This document shows, one piece after another, positions 10,357 to 22,295 of a stretch of 64,000 nt of DNA; position 1 is the first letter of the stretch, and the number at the start of each line of letters is the position of its first letter. Below the pieces are notes generated by a model, which saw only the letters and a program-made list of their open reading frames with translations, did no database searches and had not been told where the DNA came from. Source of the stretch: Lolium rigidum (Eukaryota > Streptophyta > Magnoliopsida > Poales > Poaceae); assembly GCF_022539505.1 (NCBI RefSeq), contig NC_061514.1, positions 327,901,090-327,965,089 of the forward strand, given 5' to 3'. Position numbers and translations under genes: made by a program.

Positions 10357-11877
10357 CACTCGCTAGTAGGGAAAAGCCTACCAGTCACGTGCCCTTTTTA
10401 GCTACCAGTCACGGGCCCCGGCCTGCCACTGGTACCTCACCAGTGGTAAGGCCTTACAAGTCGCGTGCTAACCCTGCACGAGTACTAGTCGCGTGCGCGC
10501 TTGGCTTGCTGCCAATAATCTATTAGTCGTGTGCGCTTGTTTGGTCCGCTGCTAGTAAGTTGTTTTTGCATTTTTTTAAAGAGCTGAGACCAGTGCCCAA
10601 CTGTACAAGTGATCTTACACAAAATAACCCTAAAAACAAACAAAAAAGCAATCGAGTCCTCCTTGTGGCGTTGACAAGAGGAGATGGCCAGTAGCAGGTG
10701 GGTGGAGCAGGCGTCGACGAAGGCGAGCGTCGGAGATGGAGCAGGTTATCGGTGGAGGTAGAGCAGGGCGTTGGAGCAGGTTGTCGGCGTAGGCGGGCGT
10801 TGAAGGTGGAGTTCACCGGGCATCGAGGTGGGAGGCGGAGCAGGGCGTTGGAGGTGGAGCAGGTCGGGCACCGGAGGTGGGCGGTGGAGTAGGGCATCGA
10901 AGGTGGCCGCCGTCGCTGGAGAGGAGATGGTCATCTATGGGGAGATGGTTGAGAAGTGGAAGAGGAGGAGGAGGGAAGAAGGTGGAGAAGTGGAAGAGAT
11001 GAGTTGGGGACAAGGGGGATAAGGGAAAAAGGAGAAGGGGATAAGGTGGAGAAGGAGTAGAGGAGGAGGGGAAAGTTTGAAATGATAGAGAGGGAATTTT
11101 TTTGAAATTTTTTAGATCTGAATTTTTTTTTGCAACTTTTTCTAAAATCTGAAAAAATCTCTGTTTTCCTTTTCGATGTCTGAGAATCTAAAAACCTCTA
11201 AACACCTAGAGGTGTTGAAATCGGATGTAAAATTTTGCAGAGATACATTTTTTATATAAAAATATTTTTATGGGAGGTCATATGCAACCAGAAAAGCCGT
11301 TTTACCGAGACATGACCCTATTTTGCATAATATATCAAAATTCATATTTGTTAATTTTCCTTAAAACTAGATGACATAACACATGGCCATCTCGAAGAAT
11401 TTTATTTTTTGAATTTTCTATCATTTTCTATGTTTTTTGCGAAAATTTGAAAGGTGATATCGATTCACATGGGGGTGCAAATCCTGAGATTAGTAGTAGG
11501 GTGCCCAAAAAAGGGCACACTACTACTAAGTTGATAGTAACAGCGTGCCTAAAATGAGGCATGCGACTAGTATTTTGCTGATTCGCGCCCGTTAGCCCAA
11601 TATATTGGAAGCGGGCGGGCAAAGGCAAGTACGGCCGGTGTGAAGATAGCAGCCGCGTGCCCCTATGGGCGCGTGCTGTGGGTACTTTCTGGACCTGAGT
11701 ATAGCCAGGGTCCACATAATAGTCACGTGCGCATCCCACCTCTACGCTGCCATTACGTGTGTACCAGTCGTGCGTGCGTGTTTTTGACACGCGACTACTA
11801 ATACCTGTCGCGTGCGTCTAAGCGGGTGTGCTGCCAATGAGCGTGCCCCTGTAGGGTTTTCCCTACTAGGAATAGTG
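10357..11877. mobile_element. Non-autonomous CACTA transposon, 1.5 kb
   Basis: The left end, CACTCGCTAGTAGGGAAAAG, and the complement of the right end, CACTATTCCTAGTAGGGAAA, form imperfect terminal inverted repeats. Inside both ends are repeated GTCGCGTGCGC/AGTCACGTGC-type words, the subterminal arrays bound by CACTA accessory proteins. There is no transposase. The interior at 10690-11040 is a GC-rich run of degenerate GGTGGAGCAGG-type repeats, followed by an AT-rich stretch. A 3-bp target duplication is not evident (TCC left, ACT right), so the ends have decayed or the site was rearranged. Confidence 0.75.
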
Positions 11878-12009
11878 ACTAGTCTAATTAAGTTCATACT
11901 ATGTCTATGGTGAACGAGTTGAATGGGTCATTTCCTTAGTTCCTTGGCATCTCTGTAGGCTTGCATTTTTGGAGTTGTCATCGTTAGCATCATGTTGTAA
12001 GGGTACATT
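11878..12009. other. Older sequence left of the nested Copia, ending in target copy ACATT
   Basis: This flank ends with ACATT (12005-12009), the target copy also found at 45291-45295. Joining the two flanks gives the site before insertion. It continues at 45296-46706. No gene is visible. Confidence 0.7.
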
Positions 12010-13123
12010 TGAAAGGATCGTATGCCGCACCTAGAGCGGGGGGGTGAATAGGTGCTAACAAATTTTTAGTTCTTTTTCAATTTAGGCTTGACACAAAGGT
12101 AAATTCTCTAGATATGGAACTATGTGAATTTATCTATATGACAAGGTCAACAACTAAGCAGGATATAGCTACGCAATATATAGGGGAGATAATTTGATAG
12201 AGGTAACCGAGAGTGGAGCACGCGGAGATACAGAGTTGATTCCCGTAGTTCCCTTCCTTTGCAAGAAGGTACGTCTACGTTTGGAGGAGTGTGGTCGCTA
12301 CGAAAGCCAGACCAACACCACGAAGGCTTCACTCAGGTCTCCTGTGAGCACCGCCACGAAGGCCTAGCCCACTTCCACTAAGGGATTTCCTCGAGGCGGA
12401 AACCGGGCCTTTACAAGGTTCTTGGGGCACACATCCACAACCAAATTGGAGGCTCCCAAATCTGTAACAACACAACAGTCAACACGAACACATCAACAAC
12501 AAACAACTAGGGATTTCAAAGAGGAACACTAGCAAGGGGGCCCTCAACAAAATGAGGGGGAAATGCAAATCTCTTTGGTGAAGATGTAGATCGGGGTCTT
12601 CTCCTTCGATTATCCAAAGCTCAAGGGATTTGGGTGGTTGAGGGAGGAGATCTGACGATTTTGGTGTTCTTGGTGGCTCAGCAATGGTGGAACAAGTCTT
12701 GAGGGTTTGAGCAAACTTCCAAGGTAGGAGAAGGGTCCCTTTTATACCCCACCAACTTTTCTGCCCGTTGGAACGGTATCGGTGGAAGTGCCGGCCCTGA
12801 AACGGCGGTAGTGCCGGCCTCTTGACTTAGGGCACAGCAGGTCGACAGAGGTGGCCGGCAGTGTCGGAGTGGAACCACCGGCAGTGTCGGGGTGCATCCA
12901 CCAGCAGTGTCGGGGTGCATCCACCGGAAGTGTCGGCCCCTCTCCACCGGCAGTGCCGGCCTCAGGTGAGCTTCAGCTATACTCCTTTCTTCTTTTTGAG
13001 TGGATCGAGATTATCGGATGTGGTATCTATTATTTATCTGCCACTCACTTAGCACACAATTAGATAGTCACCGGTGTTGTTAACAAACACGCAAAACCCT
13101 AGAGATCATGAAATGCTCTTTCA
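12010..13123 (-). repeat. 3' LTR of the Sirevirus-like Copia
   Basis: Starts TGAAAGGATCG and ends CTCTTTCA on the plus strand. In the first 240 bases aligned by eye to the 5' LTR (34372 onward) I count about eight substitutions plus one G-run length change, near 3%. It retains about 60 bases near 13000 that the 5' LTR lacks. Positions 12780-12965 hold several copies of a GGCAGTGCCGG-type palindromic repeat. Confidence 0.9.
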
Positions 13124-13141
13124 ATCTCCCCCTTTTTGGTG
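13124..13141 (-). promoter_or_regulatory. Polypurine tract next to the 3' LTR
   Basis: The minus strand reads AAAAAGGGGGAGAT directly before the LTR, the expected plus-strand DNA primer. Further GGGGGAG tracts on the same strand lie at about 13211-13219, 13729-13743 and 24931-24939. Such multiple tracts are typical of Sireviruses. Confidence 0.75.
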
Positions 13142-13798
13142 TTTGATGACAATACCGGGATTTCGCAAAGTAGAGAGCAAGAATAGCATGGTGTTACAAA
13201 TGAGAGAAAAACTCCCCCTAGATGTGTGCATACATGAATTTTGTGTTTGAATACAAATTCACATATTAGGTACAGAGCAACTCTAACTATTAAGGTATAT
13301 GCAACACAATGCTAACAAGACATGTGACAGATAAAAGATGGAGGGATATAAAAGTTGAGATGTAGAGACCATACCTTGTCATAAAGATATACTCAACTAT
13401 GTATAATCTCGAACTCGAAGTCTCATAATCATATCATGCATGAATTTGATGTATAACCATAGACAAGTTGAGATATATATATTGACCATACCATTTCATA
13501 AGGACAATCTCAACCATATTGAATTCCGAAAACCATAACAATATGACACATACTAATATGTCTTGCCACCACACATAGAACAGAGTTTTAAACACCAAGA
13601 CACAAACGATAAAGTTCAACACAACATAATCACAAATGATAAAATGAGGACACAAGCTTTAAATAAATGGTAAACGCATATGCTTGTGCCTCAACCCTAG
13701 CAAATCCCATGCAAGTCCTAATAGACCTTCTTCTCCCCCTTTGGCATTAAGACACCAAAAAGGAGAAAAGAAGCGATGCTACAACGTCCCATGGAAGC

Positions 13799-15240
13799 TC
13801 AGATATCCTCGGAATGGTCGGAGGATTCTTCCGTCTCGTTGTCTTCTTCGGACTCGGCGGGCTCAGGGTCACTGTGTTCATCATCACTGGCACGACGCTG
13901 TCGGCGAGAAGGACCGGGTAGTCCAAGCTGCTCAAACTCAGCCACATTGCCATGCTTTGACAGCCACTCTTCCTCAGGAGTAATGACCTCTTCTGACCCA
14001 CTCTCAACAGAAATGTCCAATTTGCGCATAATGAGCTTGGTGTTTCTCCTGTCCATCTTCCTTTCCCTATGAGCTTGGTATTGATGCATGTTGATGTCAG
14101 ACTTGAGACAAAACATCTTGCAAAGCTTGGCCTCAATACGAGCAAACCATCCACTGTCAGCAGGGGGAACATACTCCATGTCTGAGTCCTCTTCAGCAGA
14201 ATCATCATCACCGGGAAGACAAGGAGGAAGGGGATGAGCCTTGACCTTGAGATTCTTCGATTTGTGTGGCAGATAGGTAACATCATCAAGAAGTTTTCCA
14301 TACCCTGCATTTTGCTAGCGAGAGCAAATGAAGCACATGAAGTAGGGTGCAAACACCGGAGACTTGCGAGACATGATGCAAGACCAAAACTCATTCCACA
14401 GAAAATCCATCACATCAAGCTGAAGGCTGGAGTCACGGTTCTGATGAGTGAGATACAGAAGGTTTCTAAGATAGCCATAAATGCGAAGAAGGATGAGAGC
14501 CATAAATGAGTGAGATCCAACCTTGGGATTGAGGACCTCTCTGTAAATGCGAAGAAGGATGTCATAAACTGGGCGAAGAAACTTCTGAGAGCCATACACC
14601 ACTTCCCCTTCAAGATATAGATCAGCAAGAAGAACCTTATCAATGGGCTTGGGAGTGTTGTGAGCCTGAAAATATCCTCTGTGTTATCAGAAAACACTGG
14701 ATAGCCGAGACATTCTGCAAATTGACCCCAGGTGCCATGTAGCATGCGACCCTCAGTCATCCAAGTTATAGTCTTGGCATCATCATTGTCAACATACACC
14801 GTGGCAAAGAATTGTCCAATAACATCGGCACAGTAAGGGTGGTGAAACTTCATCAGGGGAACGAAACCAAGTTGCTCACAAACCTCCCGAGCTTCTGCAA
14901 AATACTGAGCATGCTTGTCCATGTGAGAAAAGTTAATATGGTGCATAGGAGCAACTCGATAGGTAGCCTCAGCATAGAGATCATTATAGGTCTTCTCTCG
15001 ATATTTAGTCCAGAATAGCTCAGACCAGTTGGTGTCCTTGGGAGTGATATAGATGTTTGTATGACGCAGCCGAGCATACTCATGATCCGGCCATTTACCA
15101 ACGGGTGTGCCTCGCAGCCTTTTGATGATGAGGTGGCGAGGTTCTGTTTCAGCCACACCCTTCTCCCGACGGGACGTCTTCTTAACAGGTAAGATCTCAG
15201 CTTCAAAATCAGCAGGAGCCGCTCGTTTTCCAAAGTTCTT
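13799..15240 (-). pseudogene. Extra ORF downstream of pol (Sirevirus 'env-like' position), broken
   Basis: Minus-strand coding pieces run from about 15240 (open upstream of the GTG at 15156) to a stop at 13799. The first part, about 185 residues to near 14690, is a globular domain rich in aromatic residues that loosely resembles the plant transposon-associated Transposase_32-type domain; that likeness is weak and from memory. A frame change follows near 14680, an in-frame TAG near 14313, and then a hydrophilic acidic tail (13799-14179) ending in a run of Asp/Glu/Ser. Its place between pol and the 3' LTR matches the additional ORF of Sireviruses, whose function is not established. I see no clear signal peptide or transmembrane anchor, so 'env-like' is positional only. 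Confidence 0.5.
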
Positions 15241-15388
15241 ATGGAGTGAACCACCTGCACCTGAGATAGCAAGGGATAGAGGGAAATGATGATAAGGTAC
15301 ACTAAACGAAATGAAAAACTGACAGTTACGAATGAATCGTTCAAGTTACAATATAGAGGCTAAGGTGGATCTAGCAGCACCGTCGCCG

Positions 15389-15500
15389 GCAGTGCCGGGG
15401 TGGAATGGGCGGCAGTGCCGGCCCAATCGGCAGTGCCGGTGTGTAGATGGTGGCAGTGCCGGCCGAGCGGCAGTGCCGCTGAAATTGGCCGGCAGTGCCG
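15389..15500. repeat. GGCAGTGCCGG palindromic minisatellite
   Basis: Six copies of a GCCGGCAGTGCCGG-type word in about 110 bases, separated by variable spacers. The array resumes at 24461-24520 on the other side of the Angela-like insertion, which landed inside one copy (target TGCCG). The same word fills part of both LTRs of this Copia element (12780-12965, 45005-45190). Confidence 0.8.
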
Positions 15501-17257
15501 TGATGGGATTCGTAGCATAGAAAACAAAAAATTTCCTACCACGAGAACGCAATCCAAGCCAAGATGCAATCTAGAAGATGGGAGCAATGAGGGGATGAAC
15601 GAGACTAACCCTTGAAGATTTCCAAAGCCTACAAGAGGAGGCTCTCGTTGTTGCGGTAGACGATCACTTGCCGCTTTCAAAAGCGCGTAGAAGATCTTGA
15701 CGGTGCCACAATCGGGCAGCACCTCTGTACTCGGTCAGACGTTCGGTGTTGATGATGACGTCCTTCTCCCCGTTCCAGCGGGCAGCGGAAGTAGTAGATC
15801 CTCCTCGAAATCCCGGCAGCACGACAGCGTGGTGGCGGTGATGGTGGAGAACTCCGGCAGGGCTTCGCCTATGCGCTGCGGGAGTTTGTATGTGGAGGAG
15901 GGGAGGCTAGGGTTTGGGGAGAGGGGGCTATGGGCGCCTGCCTCAAGGGGCAGGGGTGGTGCGGCCAAGCCATGGCTGCCCCTCTCCCTCTCCTCCTCAT
16001 TATATAGGTGGAACCCCAAGGGTTTGCCCAAAGTCTTCGAATAAGACCCCAACAGAAAAACTGCCTTATGGACGAAACCTAGAGGGACATGGACTCTCCC
16101 CTTCCCTCTTTTCTTGGCCGGCCAAGGAGGTGGAATCCATCATGGACTCCACCCTCCCACTTGGTTGGCTGGTTAGGGTTTGTGGAGTCCCTCCGGGACT
16201 CCTCCTTCCATAGTGATTTATTCCGGATAATTTCTAGAAACCACCTTCCATAAATACACCGGATCATTTCCAAACTTGGAAAGTGACTTCCTATATATGA
16301 ATCTTATTCTCCGGACCATTCCGGAACTCCTCGTGATGTCCTGGATCCCATCCGAGACTCCGAACAAAACTTCGAACTCCATTCCATATTCCATATCTAC
16401 TTAAACGACATCAAACCTTAAGTGTGTCACCCTACGGTTCGCGAACTATGTAGACATGGTTGAGACTTCTCTCCGACCAATAACCAATAGAGGCATCTGG
16501 AGATCCATAATGGCTCCCACATATTCAACGATGACTTTAGTGATCGACTGAACCATTTACATACGATACCGATTCCCTTTGTCACGCGATATTTTACTTG
16601 TCCGAGGTTTGATCATCGGTATCTCTATACCTCGTTCAACCTCGTCTCATGACAAGTACTCTTTACTCGTACCGTGGTATGTGGTCTCTTATGAACCATT
16701 CATATGCTTGCAAGCTATTAGACGACATTCCACCGAGAGGGCCCAGAGTATATCTATCCGTCATCGGGATGGACAAATCCCACTGTTGATCCATATGCCT
16801 CAACTCATACTTTCCGGATACTTAATCCCACCTTTATAACCACCCATTTACGCGAGTGGCGTTTGATGTAATCAAAGTACCTTTCCGATATAAGTGATTT
16901 ACATGATCTCATGGTCGAAAGGACTAGGTAACTATGTATCGAAAGCTTATAGCAAATAACTTAATGACGTGATCTTATGCTACGCTTAATTGGGTGTGTC
17001 CATTACATCATTCATATAATGACATAACCTTGTTATTAATAACATCCAATGTTCATGATCACGAAACCATGATCATCTATTAATTAACAAGCTAGTTATA
17101 CAAGAGGCTTACTAGGGACGCCTTGTTGTTCACATAACACACATGTATCAATGTTTCGGTTAATACAATTATAGCATGGTATGTAAACATTATCATAAAC
17201 ACAAAGATATATTATAATAACCATTTTATTATTGCCTCTTGGGCAATATCTCCAATA
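15501..17257 (-). repeat. 3' LTR of the Angela-like element
   Basis: 1757 bases. In the first 340 bases I count about ten differences from the 5' LTR, nearly all transitions, as expected from deamination of methylated cytosine. The LTR terminus has TA in place of TG on the minus strand. A purine tract, CAAGTGGGAGACT, abuts it at about 17258-17270. Confidence 0.92.
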
Positions 17258-20200
17258 GTCTCCCACTTGCACTAGAGTCAATAATCTAGTTTACATATGT
17301 AAAGATATAACACCTTGGCCTTCCGGTGCTTTATCATGTTTTGCTCACGGGAGAGGTTTTAGTCAACGGATCTGACACGCTCAGAAACGTATGTATTTTG
17401 CAATTCATTTGCGTCTCAATGCATCACTTATTTTCCAAATGAGTCGGCATTTATTCTTATATGTTCAGTCCTCTGGTGGAACCTTAATTCCGCGGTCTGA
17501 AATATGTCACTAATATTGTCATACACAATATAGCTTCAAAGTTCTGACACTAGCGGAACTACACCAAGTTCTCAAAGAACCTCTTAACTTAACATCCTCA
17601 GTCATTGTCAAAACAATGACATACTCTGCTTTGTTTGTAGAATCCGTCACAATATTTTAGAACTCTTCTAAATCTAGCATAGACAACTTCTTAGCTCATT
17701 GTGCTACCTTTTAATCAATACTTAGCCTAATTTAGATTTGAAATTCATTTTTATATGTGACCAAACTAATATCGGTGCAACAACTTACAACGATTTGTTT
17801 GTCATTTTTCCATACAAAAAAAAATATATATATCCTTGGTTCTTCTTAAGTACTCAAGAATATTCTTACTGTTTTCAATGATTATCATATGAATCATTCT
17901 GGTACATGCTCATAACATTTTTAGAGCACAGGACATCTGATTGTGTACATTTTATTCGTGATCTATAATCACTCATGTGTTTTCACTCATTGAGTGTCAG
18001 ACACACTCAAGTCATGTTAAACTTTCACATGACAAGAACATTTTCTTAATATTTCTATATTGAACTACTTCAATATCCATTCTATGTACTTTGACTTAAA
18101 CTTTATTATGTGTTTCAATCTATCTTCATAGATCTTGACACTAAATTTGTTTCGATCCATATCCTTTCATTGAAGTTAATTTCTCAATGAAACCTTTTTA
18201 ATCAAGTATATAATTACATCATTTATAACCAACTATATGTCATCTACATAAAGTATTATAAATATGTCTCAGCGCTCCCACTTAATTTATTGCAAATGCA
18301 AGCCTCTTCATTGTCTCTGATGAAATCAAAAACTCTTTGACTATTTCATCTGGTGAAGATTCCAACTCCGCGATACTCACTTCATCCAATTGAAGTTCGT
18401 ATACCTATCTAGTATTCCACGGACCAGCAAAACTCTTGGTTGTATCTTGTATACACCTTTACTACACACTTCTGTTAAGTAATGTATTTTGCCATCCTAC
18501 TAGCATATCTCATAAAATAAATATGTAGCAATTACTAGAATAATCCTCATAGACTATAAGCATTGCTACGGAAGATCTAATCTTATCATAGTCAACTCTT
18601 TGAACTTTGTTGTAAACAACTTTTCGACAAGTCGAGCTTCTTCAAGGATATTTCATCCAAGTCCATCAATTCTATAGATCCATTTACTTTCAAAAAGTAT
18701 TTATCTATCTTGGATTTCATGGCGTATAGCCATTTTAACGGAGTCAGGGCCCATCATAACTTCTTTGTTTGTAGTTGGTTTATCATTGTTCAAAATCAAT
18801 CCTTTGTCCACAAATCATTTATTTGATCACAAAGTAAACCATACCTACAGGGTTCAATATGTACTTCGATCTCCATGGCTAAAACACTTTGTAGTCATGG
18901 GAGCCATGATCGTCGTGGCCGCTTCCGGAACCATTTCCGATGCTGTACTACTCTGATCATTTTGCTCAGGTTCATAAACCTTATCAAGTTCTATTGTCCT
19001 CCCACTCAAATACTTCGCTCGAAAAACAATTTCTTGGAAATAAGCAAGTAACATTAACAAACACTTTTGTCTTTTACTTCATAGTGAAAAGAATTCCCAA
19101 TCAATTCTTTGGGATAACCAACAAAGACATTTATCCGATTTTGGTTGTAAACTTATTTACTTATGCTATGCATACCAAAATTTAAGAAAAGACTATTAGG
19201 GTTCATACCCATGTCATAACTCGTATGATGTCATTTCAACGGATCATGATGATGCTCTATTTAGTTTAAAAGCGGTAGTCTCTAAAGCATAATCCACAAA
19301 AATATAATGGCATCAATATTTTATCTCATCATTCATCCAACAAGGTTTGGATACATTTCTCGGATACTTCATCATCACTATGATACTCCAAGAAACGTGA
19401 GTTGTATAACTCTCTTAGATGCTCACTAAAACTCGTAATTCAAATATTTCCACCATGATCCAATCATAGATATTTGATTTTTCTATTACGATGATTTCCA
19501 CTTCATGCTGAAATTTATTTGAATCTATTCAAATGTTTCAAACTTCTTCCTTATTGAATATATCCACACATATATACTCAATTCATCGTTGGAAGTTTTC
19601 ATGAAGTAGAAGAATCTTCCGCACACAACTATGCCCAGTGAATCGCATACATCATCATGTATTTTCCACTAAGTTAGTTGCCCGTTCAACTCTTGGCCTA
19701 TAAACGTTATTTTAGTCATTCTCTTTAGAAAAGATTTGCAAGCGTCAAACGATTCAAAAAATCAAATGACTCCAAAAATCCATTTGCATGGAGTTCCTTC
19801 ATGCGTTCCTTTCTAACATGACCTAAATGGCGGTTCCACAAATAAGTGGAATTCTTAATCATTTGCCTTATGACATTTTAGTGTCATTAATTATGTATGT
19901 GTGATTCACCATTAAGATTTATAATAACTAATCCATCGTACATGGAGTAATGTCATAATTTGAACAACTCATTGTTTTTATTTGACCAGAGCAAAATAAC
20001 AATTATTAAGTTCTTTATTATAAATTCTAAGGGCTAGATAGAATGACAACGATGAACATAATAACACTTTATTTTTGTTCCAGACGTGCATTCCTATCAT
20101 ATTCCTTGTCGGTCACTTAGGCCATTGTATTCTTGTATTGCGTTGTTTTGTATGACACTTCATACCAACCAATATGGTACTAATACCCAAGAATTTCATT

Positions 20201-22281
20201 GTGTGACCAAACAAGGAATACATTCATAACATGTATATCATTTATATACACTTGAGCTAGACTTTCTAGTCTTTTCTTTCTTTCTGCCAATAATCTTTTT
20301 GTAGTTTCTCTTTTAGCTTTCCTCATTATTCAGAAAAACACTTCAACATCAATAACTTCTAGGTTTGTTGGTCAAATACCAATAACCTTGAGGTTCTTAT
20401 TTTGAAGTTGATCATCATATGACAAGTATTCCGGATTTCACTATTAGTAACCTTTTAATATGATGAACAATTTCACTCATAATATTATCATATCATGAAG
20501 ACTTTTCGAGACCATGTCTGTACATGCTAGGCTCGTAAAGTATAACCTTAGTATTCGCATGTGCAAATCTGGCTTGCACCCGTTGTATGCACACGTAGAA
20601 TATATAACACCCGATCATCACGTGATGCTTCGAAACGACGAGTTTTAGCAACGGTGCATACTAAGGACGATCACTTCATGGATATGCGAATATTGTTAGT
20701 GCCCCAATAGTTGGAGGATTGGGACGCCTTGCGTCTTCAACCTTCGTACATTCCCATAAAACTTATGAGTTTATGTAGTCTCACCAAATTATATTCTATC
20801 ATCTTGCAATAAGGTCTTAGATATCATATATATCTCATTCCTTGATTATTTCTGAAAACTAAATTTTCAGCTCCTTACTTTTCAAACAGATTTGAACTTC
20901 AAGTTTCACGGAGACAAGATAACTTTAGGTACTAATTGAAACCATAGCTCTCTGAATCAACAATGTGAGGTTTACTAAAAGTTTGCAATAGGACTTAATC
21001 ATTTCTTGATTCTTTAACAATACGGTACCAATCCGTAAAGTTTCTTGTCGGATTTTAACAGTATTTCTATCTCAATAACAAGACTAGCGCATGGTAGAAA
21101 ACGGATGCCAATACTACAAAATTAATTCAAAAAACTAATCAGACTATGTTCATGATAATTAGTTCATGTTTTAATCTAATTACTAATGAACTCCCACTTA
21201 ATACAACGTCCCTCATAGTTGTTAAGTGGTACACGATCCAAATCCACTACACCAAAACCGATAATCACGTGAGATGATGTAGCTTCAATGGTGAACATCA
21301 ACATGCTGATCATATCATCCATATGACTCGTGTTCAACCTTTCGGTTTCCGTTGTCCCGAGGCCATGTCTGTACATGCTAGGCTCGTCAAGCAAACCCTA
21401 GTATTCCGCGTGTGCAACATGGCTTACACCCGTTGTATGTGAACGTTGAGTCTATCACATCCGATCATCACGAGATGCTTCGAAACGACGAACCGTGCAA
21501 CGGTGCATACGAGGGAGAACACTTTATTATCTTGATATTAATGTGAGGGATCATCTTATAATGCTACCGTCGCGTTCTAAGCAAAATAAGATGCATAAAG
21601 GATTAACATCACATGCAATTCATATGTGATATGATATGGCCCTTTAGTCTTTGCGCCTTCGATCTTCATCTCCAAAGTACGGACATGATCTCCATCATCA
21701 ACGGGCATGATCTTCATCATCGTCGGCGTAGCGTCAAGGTCCATGGTGCCGTCTTCATGGTTGTTCACCTCATGTAGCAACTATTACAACTACTTTGAAA
21801 TACTACTCAACATGAAATTTAAAGACAACCATAAGGCTCCCGCCGGTTGCCACAATACAATAATGATCATCTCATACATATTCATCATCACATTATGGCC
21901 ATATCACATCACCAAACCCTGCAAAAACAAGTTAGACGTCTCTAATTTGGTTTGCATATTTTACGTGGTTTAGGGTTTTCCAGTGAGATCTAATCTACCT
22001 ACGAACATGAACCATAACGGTGATACTAGTGTTGTCAATAGAAGAGTAAATTGAATCTTCACTATAGTAGGAGAGACAGACACCCGCAAAGCCACTTATG
22101 CAATACAAGTTGCATGTCGAGCATGGAGCAAATCTCATGAACGCGGTCATGTAAAGTTAGCCCGAGCCGCTTCATCCCACTATGCCACAAAGATGCAAAG
22201 TATTCAAACTAAAGACAACATAAGCATCAATGCCCACAAAACAATTGTGTTCTACTCGTGCAACCATCTATGCATAGACAC
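17258..22281 (-). pseudogene. Decayed Copia pol/leader region of the Angela-like element
   Basis: No frame longer than about 90 codons and no intact domain. Near 18239-18250 the minus strand still reads the codons for Y-V-D-D, the reverse transcriptase catalytic motif, but a TAG follows one codon later. Around 18180-18350 further Copia RT-like residues can be picked out between stops and indels. Two similar segments of about 165 bases at 20508-20680 and 21358-21522 form a direct repeat in the leader or gag region. The region cannot make a working protein. Confidence 0.7.
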
Positions 22282-22294
22282 GGCTCTGATACCA
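22282..22294 (-). promoter_or_regulatory. Primer-binding site, initiator tRNA-Met type
   Basis: The minus strand reads TGGTATCAGAGCC one base after the 5' LTR end. This is the standard minus-strand DNA primer site of most plant Copia elements. Confidence 0.92.
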
Positions 22295-22295
22295 C

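Noticed and set aside
10698..11022. Gly/Arg/Glu-rich frames in the small CACTA
   Set aside because: They follow GGTGGAGCAGG-type degenerate repeats and appear on both strands; no transposase motif.
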